59,560 bases of DNA from Bacteroidota bacterium (GTDB taxonomy: Bacteria > Bacteroidota > Bacteroidia > Bacteroidales > Lentimicrobiaceae). The translations under genes were made by a program, and so were the position numbers. Shown here piece after piece: positions 19,101 to 26,733 of this stretch (its first letter is position 1; each line of letters starts with the position of its first letter). The notes beneath the pieces were generated by a model. It ran no database searches. It had not been told where the DNA came from and saw only the letters and a list, made by a program, of their open reading frames with translations. The stretch is taken from the NCBI GenBank assembly GCA_023441805.1, contig JAEZNO010000009.1:1-59560 (forward strand), written 5' to 3'.

Positions 19101-19425
19101 CACAGGCAATTGAATATGAGCCATAATTATCGAAGACAGGCTCCCATGTGATGCCGGCATTTGTGGTTTTCCATATATGTCCCGAAGCAACGGCAACAAA
19201 ATACTCATTTGTTCTTTCGGGATTCACGGCAAAGTCAGCAATTCGTCCTGAGCAATAAGCCGGTCCTATTGATCTGAATTTAAGACCATTGAATGCACTG
19301 CTTTTCAGGGTGTCTCCTTTTTCGGTCGTCGCTTTCTTCTTTTGTGCATAAGAAGTTCCCAAACTGAAGGTCAATGCCATCAGAAATATGAGGGTAAATC
19401 GGAAATGGTGGGTTAATGTTTTCAA
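16132..19425 (-). CDS. Large secreted sortilin/BNR (VPS10-like, YVTN-WD40-like) repeat protein
   Basis: A 1097-residue protein with a signal peptide (about 1-27, ending SYAQ). Many repeats in the first ~750 residues carry the Asp-box/BNR pattern, for example SIDGGKTWKNMGL, TTDGGKTWNRIFY, SDDRGDTWIPIS and STDKGLTWTSIS. These build a seven- or ten-bladed propeller like VPS10/sortilin and glycosidase-type BNR domains. The last ~300 residues (after LDDYTPLRYY) form a separate domain without BNR repeats, typical of the Bacteroidota secreted 'glycosyl hydrolase' annotation. No catalytic residues can be assigned. A TATTTTCG-like -7 box lies at 19462-19469. Confidence 0.88.
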   Translation of the reverse strand: MKTLTHHFRFTLIFLMALTFSLGTSYAQKKKATTEKGDTLKSSAFNGLKFRSIGPAYCSGRIADFAVNPERTNEYFVAVASGHIWKTTNAGITWEPVFDNYGSYSIACVVLDPTNPNVVWAGTGENNHQRALGYGDGVYKSIDGGKTWKNMGLKESRQIGMIAIDPRNTNVVYVAAEGSVWGPGGERGLYKTTDGGKTWNRIFYISEHTGVNNVILDPRNPDVIYITSEQRRRHVNTKIGGGPESAIYRSLDAGATFEKLTSGLPSEDMGGIGIAVSPANPDYVYAIIEAANDAGGFFRSINRGASWTKMSDHYSQGQYYNEITCDPVNVDIVYSMETVSKVTLDGGKTWKNLGLNSRHVDDHAIWIDPKNPKHFLIGGDGGIYETYDGGEVFGFKNNLPVTQFYRVNVDNSEPFYYVYGGTQDNNSMGGPSRNTSSLGVVNDEWFVTNGGDGFWTAVDPEDPNIVYAEAQYGNMVRYDRKSGEAIDIRPEPAKGEETFRWNWNAPLVLSRHNPHRLYCAANKVFRSDDRGDTWIPISGDLTSGTDRNTWKVMDKYWSIDAVSKDVSTSLFGTIVSFAESPLKENLIYIGTDDGLIQITEDGKTWRKISNFPGVPEYTYVSDILADRFNENILYASFDNILRDDFKPYILKSTDKGLTWTSISGNLPVNGTVHTLAQDHVNQDLLFAGTEFGVFFTLDGGKTWTQLKNGIPVICVKDIVIQERENDLVVATFGRGFYILDDYTPLRYYKNEIKDKQAHIFPVKDALMYIETGGKYGQGSNYYAAKNPEFGATFTYYLKEVPKTLREKRKEREKELFKKGEPIPQPTVAELRAEEKEIPPYLIFDIADEVGNQVRRLYAKPSEGVSRKVWNLKYNGTYPVRHAGDKFDPFQEGYSGMLAMPGNYTVTLSMYAAGETKLLAGPVPFKTKVLNNTTLPAPDRAALVAFQKEVYATGRKVLGAETYAEELSSKLVAMLQAVHQTPSVSPQLENDLLKATAEIDDILFLLHGTEPKASREELPPAQVPLMERLNHIIWAHWASTSAPTSTQKRSLEILNEDFPPIISRLRELGEIKLKDLENQMEQAGVPYTSGRLPVWSRE

Positions 19426-19536
19426 TGTTACCTTGATTTAATGTTGTTAATCAATCAGTTGCGAAAATAAATAAAAATGAATGTGTGTGACTCATCTCTT
19501 TAACAAAGTTAATGTCTAATACTCTCATTTTTCGCT

Positions 19537-19544
19537 TACTTTTG
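19537..19544 (+). promoter_or_regulatory. TAnnTTTG box upstream of the NAD-dependent epimerase gene
   Basis: TACTTTTG lies 25 bases before the ATG at 19570. No TTG is seen 19-21 bases further up, so the box is only a moderate match. Confidence 0.4.
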
Positions 19545-19569
19545 GATTTATTAGTAAGATGTAAAAATT

Positions 19570-20598
19570 ATGATCCTTGTTACCGGCGGAACCGGACTGT
19601 TGGGAACCTATCTGCTGTACGAATTGGTTGCTTCGGGCAATAAAGTTAAAGCGCTTATTCGTCCTGGTCGAAAAGACAGTTTCAGGCAATCACTATTCAA
19701 TTGCTTTAGATGCGATACAAAACAAATTGCCGGAAGTATTATCTGGGAAGATGGTGATGTGCTGGACTACGACTCAGTTTGCAAGGCAATGCAGGGCGTT
19801 GATGAAGTTTATCACTGCGCAGGGATGATCTCATTCAATCCAAAAGACAAGACATTGATGCATAAAATCAATGTTGAAGGGACGGCTAATATCGTTAAAG
19901 CATGTTTAGATAATAATGTACGTAAACTGGTGCATGTAAGCTCTATTTCAGCTGTCGGAAGGTGTGATGGATTAATTGATGAGAACATTAAATGGATGGT
20001 GAACGACAGGCATTCGGAATACGGCAAGAGCAAATATTATGGTGAGCAGGAAGTATGGAAAGGAATAAACTCAGGACTAAACGCTGTTATTGTGAATCCT
20101 TCAGTGATCATTGGAGCCGGAAGTCATGATAAAGCCATGACTCCCTTTTTTAAAGGATTAAAGCGAATGCTTCCATTTTACACAAAAGGAGTTACAGGCT
20201 ATGTTGATGTGCGTGATGTGGTGAATGCCATGATATTATTGATGCGAAGCGATGTTTCGGGAGAACGTTTTATCCTGAATGCCGATAATGTACCTCAGAA
20301 ATTACTTTTTAAACATTGCTCCGAAATATTGGATGTCCCCGGACCCAGATTCTATCTTGCCAAACCGGTACTCACCGCTGCCTGGTTTGCCGAAAATATA
20401 AGGTCAAAGATCTCAGGAACAACACCCGGACTTACACTTGAAAATGTACGATCGGTGATCGGTGTAAACCGTTACTCAGCCTTGAAGTTCAGTAAGCTCT
20501 TTGACTACAAGTTCATCCCCATACGTGACAGTCTCGAATACTCCATGTCGGTGCTTGGGTATAATAAATCTGAACAGAAGACTAAAGAAGTAAACTGA
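19570..20598 (+). CDS. NAD(P)-dependent epimerase/dehydratase (extended SDR)
   Basis: A 342-residue extended short-chain dehydrogenase. It has the nucleotide-binding TGGTGLLGTYLL (GxxGxxG), HCAGMISFNP and the YxxxK active-site YGKSKYYGE. The features resemble the 3-beta-hydroxysteroid dehydrogenase/dihydroflavonol-reductase-like subgroup rather than sugar-nucleotide epimerases, because of its SSISAVG and VVIGAGSHD segments. The substrate is unknown. It is convergent with a group of three minus-strand genes that includes another member of the same superfamily, so related chemistry is possible. Confidence 0.9.
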   Translation: MILVTGGTGLLGTYLLYELVASGNKVKALIRPGRKDSFRQSLFNCFRCDTKQIAGSIIWEDGDVLDYDSVCKAMQGVDEVYHCAGMISFNPKDKTLMHKINVEGTANIVKACLDNNVRKLVHVSSISAVGRCDGLIDENIKWMVNDRHSEYGKSKYYGEQEVWKGINSGLNAVIVNPSVIIGAGSHDKAMTPFFKGLKRMLPFYTKGVTGYVDVRDVVNAMILLMRSDVSGERFILNADNVPQKLLFKHCSEILDVPGPRFYLAKPVLTAAWFAENIRSKISGTTPGLTLENVRSVIGVNRYSALKFSKLFDYKFIPIRDSLEYSMSVLGYNKSEQKTKEVN

Positions 20599-20696
20599 AC
20601 AGAATATTAGCTGTTGACTGAGCAGAATTTATAGCTTTCAACAGAATATTTATCAGTCAGTTTGAAACATGATAGCGGTCAGCTGAAACGGAATAA

Positions 20697-21584
20697 CTAA
20701 GCAGTGAACTTCTGCTTAGTCACATCCTGATTTTCAGAAATTGTCACCTGTGGTGTTTCTTCAACTTTACCTACAGGTTGCGTGTTACAGGTAGCTTTTA
20801 CTTCCTTACTAAACTCACGACTAAGTATTTTATGTTGCAGTGATAACGGGATGATTTTCTGCAAAGTGAGCAAAACATAGTTGATCTCTCCGGGAATGAT
20901 TACCTCTTTTCCTTTAAGCATCCCGTCAATTCCCTTCTTTGCAACTGTCTCAGCACTGATTTCAGTGATTCTGCCTATAAACCCGTGAGCATCAATCCTT
21001 TGATTGGTAGTGTTATTAGTCCTCACGCCATTGGGACAAACTACCGAAACGCTGATGTTTGTATTTCTTAACTCAGTTCTCACTGACCGACTAAAGTATA
21101 GCACGAAAGCTTTACTTGCCGAATAGAGACTTTTATAAGGAATAGGAAAGTATGCTGCCATGCTGGCAACATTCAAAATGTACGATTTTGGATGCTTACG
21201 GAGGACCGGGATAAACAATCGGGTAAGCATTACCAATGCTCTTACATTAAGCAGTATGCGGTCATCGATATACTTGAACTCTGAGCTTTCAAAAACCGAA
21301 GCACCTGCAACACCGGCGTTATTTACCAGTATATCAACATCAAGATTTTCCTGTTGTGTCCAGTTGAATATCTCTTCAGGAGCACCTAAATGCGATAAGT
21401 CTGTTTCAAAAAAACGAGTCTTAACTTTATACTTCTCAGCAATCTGCAGTGCAACTTCGCTAAGGTTCTCACCGGGAAGTGATATAAGAATCAGATTCTT
21501 TGAGAGGCTTCCGCAATAAAACGCCATTGCTTTGCCGATTCCGGAACTGGCTCCTGTAATCAGAGTGTAGTTTTCCTTACTCAT
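20697..21584 (-). CDS. Classical short-chain dehydrogenase (SDR)
   Basis: A 295-residue SDR with cofactor motif TGASSGIGKAMAF, NNAGVAGAS, catalytic Tyr/Lys in SLYSASKAFVLYF and PNGVRT near the substrate loop. The family has variable substrates. It starts three bases after the stop of the adjacent epimerase-like gene, forming an operon of CPBP - epimerase - SDR. The C-terminal ~30 residues (QPVGKVEETPQVT...) are low-complexity and look dispensable. Function is not further resolved. Confidence 0.92.
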   Translation of the reverse strand: MSKENYTLITGASSGIGKAMAFYCGSLSKNLILISLPGENLSEVALQIAEKYKVKTRFFETDLSHLGAPEEIFNWTQQENLDVDILVNNAGVAGASVFESSEFKYIDDRILLNVRALVMLTRLFIPVLRKHPKSYILNVASMAAYFPIPYKSLYSASKAFVLYFSRSVRTELRNTNISVSVVCPNGVRTNNTTNQRIDAHGFIGRITEISAETVAKKGIDGMLKGKEVIIPGEINYVLLTLQKIIPLSLQHKILSREFSKEVKATCNTQPVGKVEETPQVTISENQDVTKQKFTA

Positions 21585-21587
21585 ACG

Positions 21588-22574
21588 CTAATTTTTCGAT
21601 TTGAGCCAATCGATAGTCAGACCGGCACCGGTTTTAAAATCTGTTGGATTATAATTGAGTTCAGCTATTGCTTTTGCACTTGAGACACTCCAGTTATATG
21701 AATATTTCCTGACCAACGACGGAGTTATCAATGGAGCCTTGCCAGTAACTTTCGCAACTGTAAATATCAATTTGGCAGCTATTTCGGTAACCGGTATGGG
21801 TACATGTACCATTGCGTATTTCTGACCGGTCAGTAAAGCCAGTTCATCAAAGAACTCATCATAGGTGAGGTCGGTACCTCCAAGAAGGTATTTCTCACCA
21901 GTCCTCCCATGTGCCATTGCCTGAATATGACCAGTAACCACATCGTCAACAAATACGTAGTTACCAACACTCTTACCGTCACCGGGAATGATGCGCCACT
22001 TTCCTTTCAAATACTGCTGCATCATTCGGGTAACTCCATTGCTGTCACTCAGTAACCCGGGACCGTAAACTCTGGTGGGACTAACTATAATTATGTCGGT
22101 TCCGGAAGCCGAAAGAGTCTTTATCGACTCCTCCATTATCCTTTTCGAACACTCATAATCAAGAAAATAAGTTTGCGGATGCTGGGTATTTTCATCTGAA
22201 CAGTCACCATTCTTCGAATATCCAAGCACACCGGCAGTTGAAGTACATACAATTCTTTTAACACCTGCTTTTATGCCGGCACGTATAACATGCATCGCTC
22301 CTTCAATATTCTGACGGTAAATTTGCATGTTATCCTTTTGCCACACCTTTGCATAGGCTGCAGTGTGATACACCTGCTCACATCCCTGCAATGGCTTTAC
22401 AAGACTTTCGTAATCAAGGATATCGCCTTTATAAAGATGAATGTTCTTATGCTGTATGTTCTTTGTCTTTTGCTCGTCTCTGTATAATGCATTAATATCA
22501 TGACCTTCTTCGGCTAAGCGCATAGCCAGTCGGCTGCCGATATATCCGGTAGCACCGGTGACGAAAATCTTCAT
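21588..22574 (-). CDS. NAD-dependent epimerase/dehydratase (extended SDR, 3-beta-HSD-like)
   Basis: The 328-residue protein has TGATGYIGSRLAMRL (GxxGxxG) and HTAAYAKVW. The active-site YxxxK lies in LDYECSKRIMEES. It belongs to the same superfamily as the gene at 19570. The start overlaps the stop of the CPBP protease gene by four bases (ATGA), and the SDR gene follows immediately, so the three are co-transcribed. The TADAPT-like details cannot identify a substrate; a lipid or isoprenoid-derived ketone/alcohol is only a guess. Confidence 0.92.
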   Translation of the reverse strand: MKIFVTGATGYIGSRLAMRLAEEGHDINALYRDEQKTKNIQHKNIHLYKGDILDYESLVKPLQGCEQVYHTAAYAKVWQKDNMQIYRQNIEGAMHVIRAGIKAGVKRIVCTSTAGVLGYSKNGDCSDENTQHPQTYFLDYECSKRIMEESIKTLSASGTDIIIVSPTRVYGPGLLSDSNGVTRMMQQYLKGKWRIIPGDGKSVGNYVFVDDVVTGHIQAMAHGRTGEKYLLGGTDLTYDEFFDELALLTGQKYAMVHVPIPVTEIAAKLIFTVAKVTGKAPLITPSLVRKYSYNWSVSSAKAIAELNYNPTDFKTGAGLTIDWLKSKN

Positions 22575-23269
22575 TGTTTATCGCTTTTTATTATAACCTC
22601 CGGATTCTTAAGTATCGAAAACCACTCATTTGATAGTACCATGGTTGAATGTGCCAGTACTGCTATCCAAATGCTTCCCGTGCTGTAACACAGATAGCAA
22701 AGTATAATACCAAATGGCAGGGATCCCACCATCTCCTTTATGCCTTTATGGAAATGGACCAGCGAGTATATTACCGTATTGATGATAATGGCAGGCCATA
22801 GCCCGACAACCGGTATGGCTGAAAATAAAAGATATCCGCGGAACAGAAACTCATAGGCAATTATATATGCAAGCCAACTCAGGGCACTTACCACCAGCAA
22901 TGAGTAACTCCATTCCTTACGCCTAATCTGGGGATACATGGCAAGATTTTGTGGACTGGAGGCATTGAAATAGTTGATTATGATGATAAGGGTCATAAGC
23001 AACAAAGCCCATAATCCCGTGGCTGCTGTGGGGGCTTTAAGTCCAAATTCCTGATAAAGCGAATTGCTGAATGTAACTATGGTCAGCGGAAGCAAACCAA
23101 ATATCAGGAAACCTGTAATACGCTGATATACAATGTGACGAGGCTCGCCAAACTGCAAGTGCAATTTACCGGTAACAAAGTTTGTAAATGTGAAATAATA
23201 GAAAATAAGAAATCCGAAAGTTGATATTGCTAAGGCTGTGTAAAAGTGAAATGCCATGTGCTCACTCAT
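22571..23269 (-). CDS. CPBP-family (CAAX protease/bacteriocin-processing-like) membrane protein
   Basis: A 232-residue protein with six or more hydrophobic segments and the CPBP (Abi) motifs YEFLFRGYLL, VHFHKG and VLAHSTMVLSNEW. Active members have EExxxR; here the first Glu is replaced by Tyr (AYEFLFR) while the second Glu, Arg and the two His-containing motifs remain. Thus activity might be altered, though this variant may be common in Bacteroidota. It is the first gene of the operon that continues into the epimerase and SDR. Confidence 0.85.
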   Translation of the reverse strand: MSEHMAFHFYTALAISTFGFLIFYYFTFTNFVTGKLHLQFGEPRHIVYQRITGFLIFGLLPLTIVTFSNSLYQEFGLKAPTAATGLWALLLMTLIIIINYFNASSPQNLAMYPQIRRKEWSYSLLVVSALSWLAYIIAYEFLFRGYLLFSAIPVVGLWPAIIINTVIYSLVHFHKGIKEMVGSLPFGIILCYLCYSTGSIWIAVLAHSTMVLSNEWFSILKNPEVIIKSDKQ

Positions 23270-23388
23270 TTAATTTTATACAAATTGAGCTTTTTCATGG
23301 GTATAAAGATAAGCAACATCATGAATAATAATTCAAGCAAAAAAAGAACTTCTGCAATTTTTTTATCCGATTTCAAAACATCTGATAA

Positions 23389-23952
23389 TCAGACTTTAAG
23401 CCTGCAACGGAAACCTCTTACGGCATAATATGAGTCAGCTCCGTTGTGATAAATAAACACATGATCATACCTACGGTCACCAAAAATGGCACCCCCAAGC
23501 TTCCTTATCGGCTGGGGAGTCCTTATCCAGCTCGATGTCTTTGTATCAAATTTCCCAAGCGTCTGCAGGTATCTGTACTGCTCTTCATCAAGCAGTTCTG
23601 CACTCATTGTTTCAGCCATATCCATTGCATTGTTTGCCGGACTGAATTTTTTTCTTCCTTCCTGAGCCTCACGGTCATAACATACATTCCGCCTCTCAGA
23701 TGGAGTTTCAGCCGAGCAATCATAAAACACATACTCACCCGTACCCTTGTCATGCCCAACCACATCAGGCTCCCCACCCGATTGCTCCATCGCATTTAAT
23801 GCCCAAAGCTTTAATGGATTGGCTTCCAGCTTTGCCAGCACCTCTTCCCATCTGATATCACTATGACGGCTCATGTTTTTCTCAAAACGTGTTTTCAGAG
23901 TAGTCAAAAGATCATTCTTCGCATCCGCCGGTAATGTTTTATTGTTATTCAT
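23389..23952 (-). CDS. DUF4256 domain-containing protein
   Basis: A 187-residue soluble protein without signal peptide. It carries the conserved DUF4256 segments KTRFEKNMSRHSD, EQSGGEPDVVGHD, TGEYVFYDCSAETP, RNVCYDREAQEGR and KLGGAIFGDRRYDHVFIYHNGADSYYAVRGFR. The family is widespread in Firmicutes and Bacteroidota with no assigned function. It stands alone; the region toward 24386 is filled with intergenic repeats. Confidence 0.88.
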   Translation of the reverse strand: MNNNKTLPADAKNDLLTTLKTRFEKNMSRHSDIRWEEVLAKLEANPLKLWALNAMEQSGGEPDVVGHDKGTGEYVFYDCSAETPSERRNVCYDREAQEGRKKFSPANNAMDMAETMSAELLDEEQYRYLQTLGKFDTKTSSWIRTPQPIRKLGGAIFGDRRYDHVFIYHNGADSYYAVRGFRCRLKV

Positions 23953-23989
23953 CGTTTAAGGAGTTAACATGTTCATTAACAAGTAAGGA

Positions 23990-24330
23990 GGGGAATCGTT
24001 CAGAAGGCAAAAGGCAAAAGCTTAAAGTAAAAAGTACTCGAACAGGACAATGATGTGACCCATTCGGGTATTACGCAGAACGCCTAACGCCAAACCAACG
24101 CTGAACGCAGAACGCCTGACGCTGAACGAGTTAATGATGAATGATGAATGATGAATAGTGAATTGACTGACGACCTATCAAGATCGACCCATTCGGGTAT
24201 CAGAAGGCAAAAGGCGAAAGGCAAAGCTCAAAGTACAAAGGACTCTAACAAGTTAATGATTTGACCCTTCGGGAACATGGAACAATGGAACCCAGAACTA
24301 AGAACAAAGAACAAATAAAAGACATCTAAG
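23990..24330. repeat. Composite intergenic repeat block (copies B, C and D of the inverted-repeat core)
   Basis: The gap between DUF4256 and the Rrf2 gene is mostly repeats. There are two tandem AAAAGGC-type patches (23999-24020 and 24201-24225) and several ACGCCTAACGC/ACGCTGAACGC words. The 27-base core CCTATCAAGATC...GGGTAT lies at 24174-24200 and shorter forms lie at 24057-24071 and 24263-24273. The end has AGAACAAAGAACAAA at about 24301. The core shows the inverted pair ACCC/GGGT around ATTC. No gene is seen. Confidence 0.8.
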
Positions 24331-24385
24331 TCTTTTTCTCTTCTCCGCTGTTATACTATTACCAGGGAATTTTAAGAGCATTAGT

Positions 24386-24826
24386 ATGGTGGGGAAAACA
24401 ACAGAGTATGCCATAAGGGCACTGGTCTATATCTACTTGCGTAATATGGCAGGCGAAAGACCCGGTTTCAGAGAAATAGCCGAAAAGATATCGGCACCCT
24501 CAGAGTTTACCGGCAAAGTGGTGCAGACACTTGCCAAATCGGGCATCATCCAATCAATGAAAGGCCCGGGGGGTGGTTTTTCGTTTGCCGATATGGATGC
24601 GCCGGTTACCCTCATGCAGGTAATCAATTATTTTGAGGGCGTTGAGTTCTTTCATAAATGCGTGTTCGGATTAAGTGGCTGCACAAAAAGTTCACCTTGT
24701 CCGCTTCATAATGAGTATGCCCCGGTACGCGAAAAACTGAGCAGGATTGCCTCTGAAAGTACCATACAGCTTCTTGCATCCAGAATTAAGAAAAACAAGG
24801 CTTTTCTGATCCGGAATCCTGATTGA
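24386..24826 (+). CDS. Rrf2-family transcriptional regulator (NsrR/IscR-like)
   Basis: A 146-residue winged-helix protein. The N-terminal half shows the Rrf2 HTH (TTEYAIRALVYIYL and EFTGKVVQTLAKSGIIQSMKGPGGGF). Three cysteines, C92, C99 and C105, in KCVFGLSGCTKSSPCPL match the spacing region that ligates an Fe-S cluster in NsrR and IscR. The gene sits 56 bases before the copper nitrite reductase gene on the same strand, so a nitric-oxide-sensing role controlling that gene is a reasonable inference. The operator is not identified. Confidence 0.92.
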   Translation: MVGKTTEYAIRALVYIYLRNMAGERPGFREIAEKISAPSEFTGKVVQTLAKSGIIQSMKGPGGGFSFADMDAPVTLMQVINYFEGVEFFHKCVFGLSGCTKSSPCPLHNEYAPVREKLSRIASESTIQLLASRIKKNKAFLIRNPD

Positions 24827-24882
24827 GTTGATTATATCTGATTCGGGATCAGCTTATTTGTTCAAACTAAAAATAAAAGATA

Positions 24883-25995
24883 ATGAAAACAACAAAACCT
24901 AGAACCCACAAAGTAAATCTGATCATACTGCTTTTAGCATCGATCGTAATAACAAGCTGCAGCACATGGGGCGGCAGAAACGGATCGGTCTTTGATGAAA
25001 GTGAAGAGATGGACAAGGATATTAAGATGGTTCACCAAACACTAGTCGACCCGCCTGCCTTACCCGAACATTCGCAAAAAGCCGGCGATGATCCTGTTAT
25101 TGTAGCGGTTGAGTTACTGGTTCAGGAAAAACAGATTGAAATAGCTCCCGGTGTTAAAACCTGGGCACTCACCTTCAACGGCACGGTACCGGGTCCTATG
25201 ATTGTCTGTCATCAGGATGATTACGTCCAGGTTACTTTAAAGAACCCTACAACAAGTACCATGTTACACAACATCGATTTTCATGCAGCCACAGGGGCCA
25301 TGGGAGGGGGCGACCTCTCGGAAGTGGGTCCCGGACAAACCAAGACATTCAGATTTAAAGCCATAAAACCGGGCGTTTTCGTTTACCATTGTGCTCCCGG
25401 CGGTTTGATGGTCCCATTTCATGTGGCTTCAGGAATGAATGGAGCCATTATGGTACTTCCCCGTGAAGGGCTCACCGACGAAAACGGAAATGAAGTTGTG
25501 TACGATAAGGCATTTTACATTGGTGAACAGGACTTTTACATCCCAAAAGACGAGAAGGGAAACTATAAAACATACAATACTCCCATGGCAGGTTACGCTG
25601 AAATACTTGACGCCATGCGAACTCTTACTCCCACACATCTGGTTTTCAATGGCAAATTAAATGCCCTGACGGGGGAAAATGCCATTAAAGTAAATAAAGG
25701 TGAGAAGGTGTTATTCATCACCTCGCAGGCAAACCGCGACACGCGCATTCATATCGTAGGCGGTCATGCTGACCTCGTATGGTTGGGTGGTTCGTTCAAC
25801 GATAAGCCTGCAACCAACTATGAATCATGGTCAGTTGTTGGTGGTTCGGCGGTTGCAGCTCTCTACCAGTTCCGCCAGCCCGGCAGGTATGTGTACCTGA
25901 ATCATAACCTCATTGAAGCTTTCGCACTTGGGGCCCTTGCCATCATTGAAGTTAACGGCGATTGGGATAATAACCTCATGAGGCAGATAGAATAA
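24883..25995 (+). CDS. nirK: Copper-containing nitrite reductase, lipoprotein form
   Basis: The 370-residue enzyme reduces nitrite to nitric oxide with type 1 and type 2 copper. Lipobox ITSC (C26) predicts membrane attachment through a lipid. Type 1 ligands: H129 (MLHN), C170 (HCAP), H180 (VPFH) and M185 (SGMNG). Type 2 site and catalytic residues: D132 and H134 (IDFHAATG), H169, H252 in TPTHLVFNG, and RIHIVGGH supplying the third ligand from a neighbouring subunit. The two cupredoxin domains are complete. It follows an Rrf2 regulator and probably forms an operon. The enzyme may support partial denitrification or nitrite detoxification. Confidence 0.95.
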   Translation: MKTTKPRTHKVNLIILLLASIVITSCSTWGGRNGSVFDESEEMDKDIKMVHQTLVDPPALPEHSQKAGDDPVIVAVELLVQEKQIEIAPGVKTWALTFNGTVPGPMIVCHQDDYVQVTLKNPTTSTMLHNIDFHAATGAMGGGDLSEVGPGQTKTFRFKAIKPGVFVYHCAPGGLMVPFHVASGMNGAIMVLPREGLTDENGNEVVYDKAFYIGEQDFYIPKDEKGNYKTYNTPMAGYAEILDAMRTLTPTHLVFNGKLNALTGENAIKVNKGEKVLFITSQANRDTRIHIVGGHADLVWLGGSFNDKPATNYESWSVVGGSAVAALYQFRQPGRYVYLNHNLIEAFALGALAIIEVNGDWDNNLMRQIE

Positions 25996-26035
25996 CGGGA
26001 CAGGGGGCTTGCTCTAATTCAGCATTCATTATTCT

Positions 26036-26125
26036 TACCACAGCAGCCTTATCGCGTTCTGCGTTCTGCGTTCTGCATTAGTTTGGCGTTTGGCGTTCTC
26101 GTGTGGCGTTTGTTGTTCCATCTCT
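26036..26125. repeat. Intergenic short-word repeats after nirK
   Basis: GCGTTCTGCGTTCTGCGTTCTGC (three tandem heptamer-like units), then TTTGGCGTTTGGCGTTC and GTGTGGCGTTTG. These are reverse-strand forms of the GCAGAACGC / AACGCCAAAC words seen at 24070-24110 and 34780-34850. From here to 26296 I see nothing that I can assign to a gene. Confidence 0.6.
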
Positions 26126-26296
26126 CCATCGAAATGAATGTAAAGTTTCACTGACGGAAAGGGTAATGAGCTATTCTTATAACAGGTGGCATTTCAACTC
26201 ATATGTAGAATCCTGACTTTACTAGCGGTTTTATAAGTGGCTTAAAATTGGACTTGGCAGGAGCTATTCTGGACTTGAGGTAACAAGTTCAATAAG

Positions 26297-26340
26297 GTAT
26301 TAAGTCCGTATTAAGTCCGTACCAACTCCGTACCAAGTCT
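26297..26340. repeat. Four tandem 11-bp units
   Basis: The sequence consists of four consecutive 11-base units: GTATTAAGTCC twice, then GTACCAACTCC and GTACCAAGTCT. The units are one helical turn long. They lie in the 490-base gene-free stretch between nirK and the accessory cassette. No binding protein is known to me. Confidence 0.7.
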
Positions 26341-26485
26341 GCTGTCAGTATCCCGGGTTAGCAGAGATGAAGCAGGCATAATCCATACAAAGTATATAGG
26401 CACACCCCAAACAGTCCAATGCTTAAATATGGAATAATGTAATGTGTCAGCAAATTATATAGGTTAATCGTTCATTGCGAGTTCA

Positions 26486-26728
26486 TCATTTCCTTTTCCC
26501 AATAACAATAAACCGTGTTTTTGAGTTAAAGATTTCAATTCGTTCCAAACCTGCAAGTATCGTATCATTATCCACTTCGCTACCTTTTCGTGCGAAATTA
26601 AGAGTAGTATCTCTTGTAAACCCGTTAACAGAATCCTTTATGGATGATCCATTACAATTATAAAGGATCAGGCAAAACGCTAGCATGATATAGTGAAGAA
26701 TTAACTGGCTTTTTATATGAGGGTACAC
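26486..26728 (-). CDS. Small uncharacterised protein, 80 residues, last gene of the accessory cassette
   Basis: The product has a hydrophobic N-terminal segment (LILHYIMLAFCLILYN) and a polar C-terminal half ending RFIVIGKRK. It could be a small membrane-anchored or lipid-modified protein, although the lipobox (LYNC) is not canonical. The start is five bases downstream of the stop of the 210-residue gene on the same strand. A degraded copy of its 3' part lies at 30920-31008. I do not recognise a family and it could itself be a fragment. Confidence 0.5.
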   Translation of the reverse strand: MYPHIKSQLILHYIMLAFCLILYNCNGSSIKDSVNGFTRDTTLNFARKGSEVDNDTILAGLERIEIFNSKTRFIVIGKRK

Positions 26729-26733
26729 AGCGC

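Noticed and set aside
20599..20696. Terminator between the convergent epimerase and SDR genes
   Set aside because: Repeated CAGAATATT and TCAACAG words are present, but no compact GC-rich stem followed by a T tract was seen.
26140..26296. Weak coding-like words (WHFNSYVES, RFYKWLKIG) after nirK
   Set aside because: Several stops interrupt them and no match to another part of the window was found, so chance cannot be excluded.
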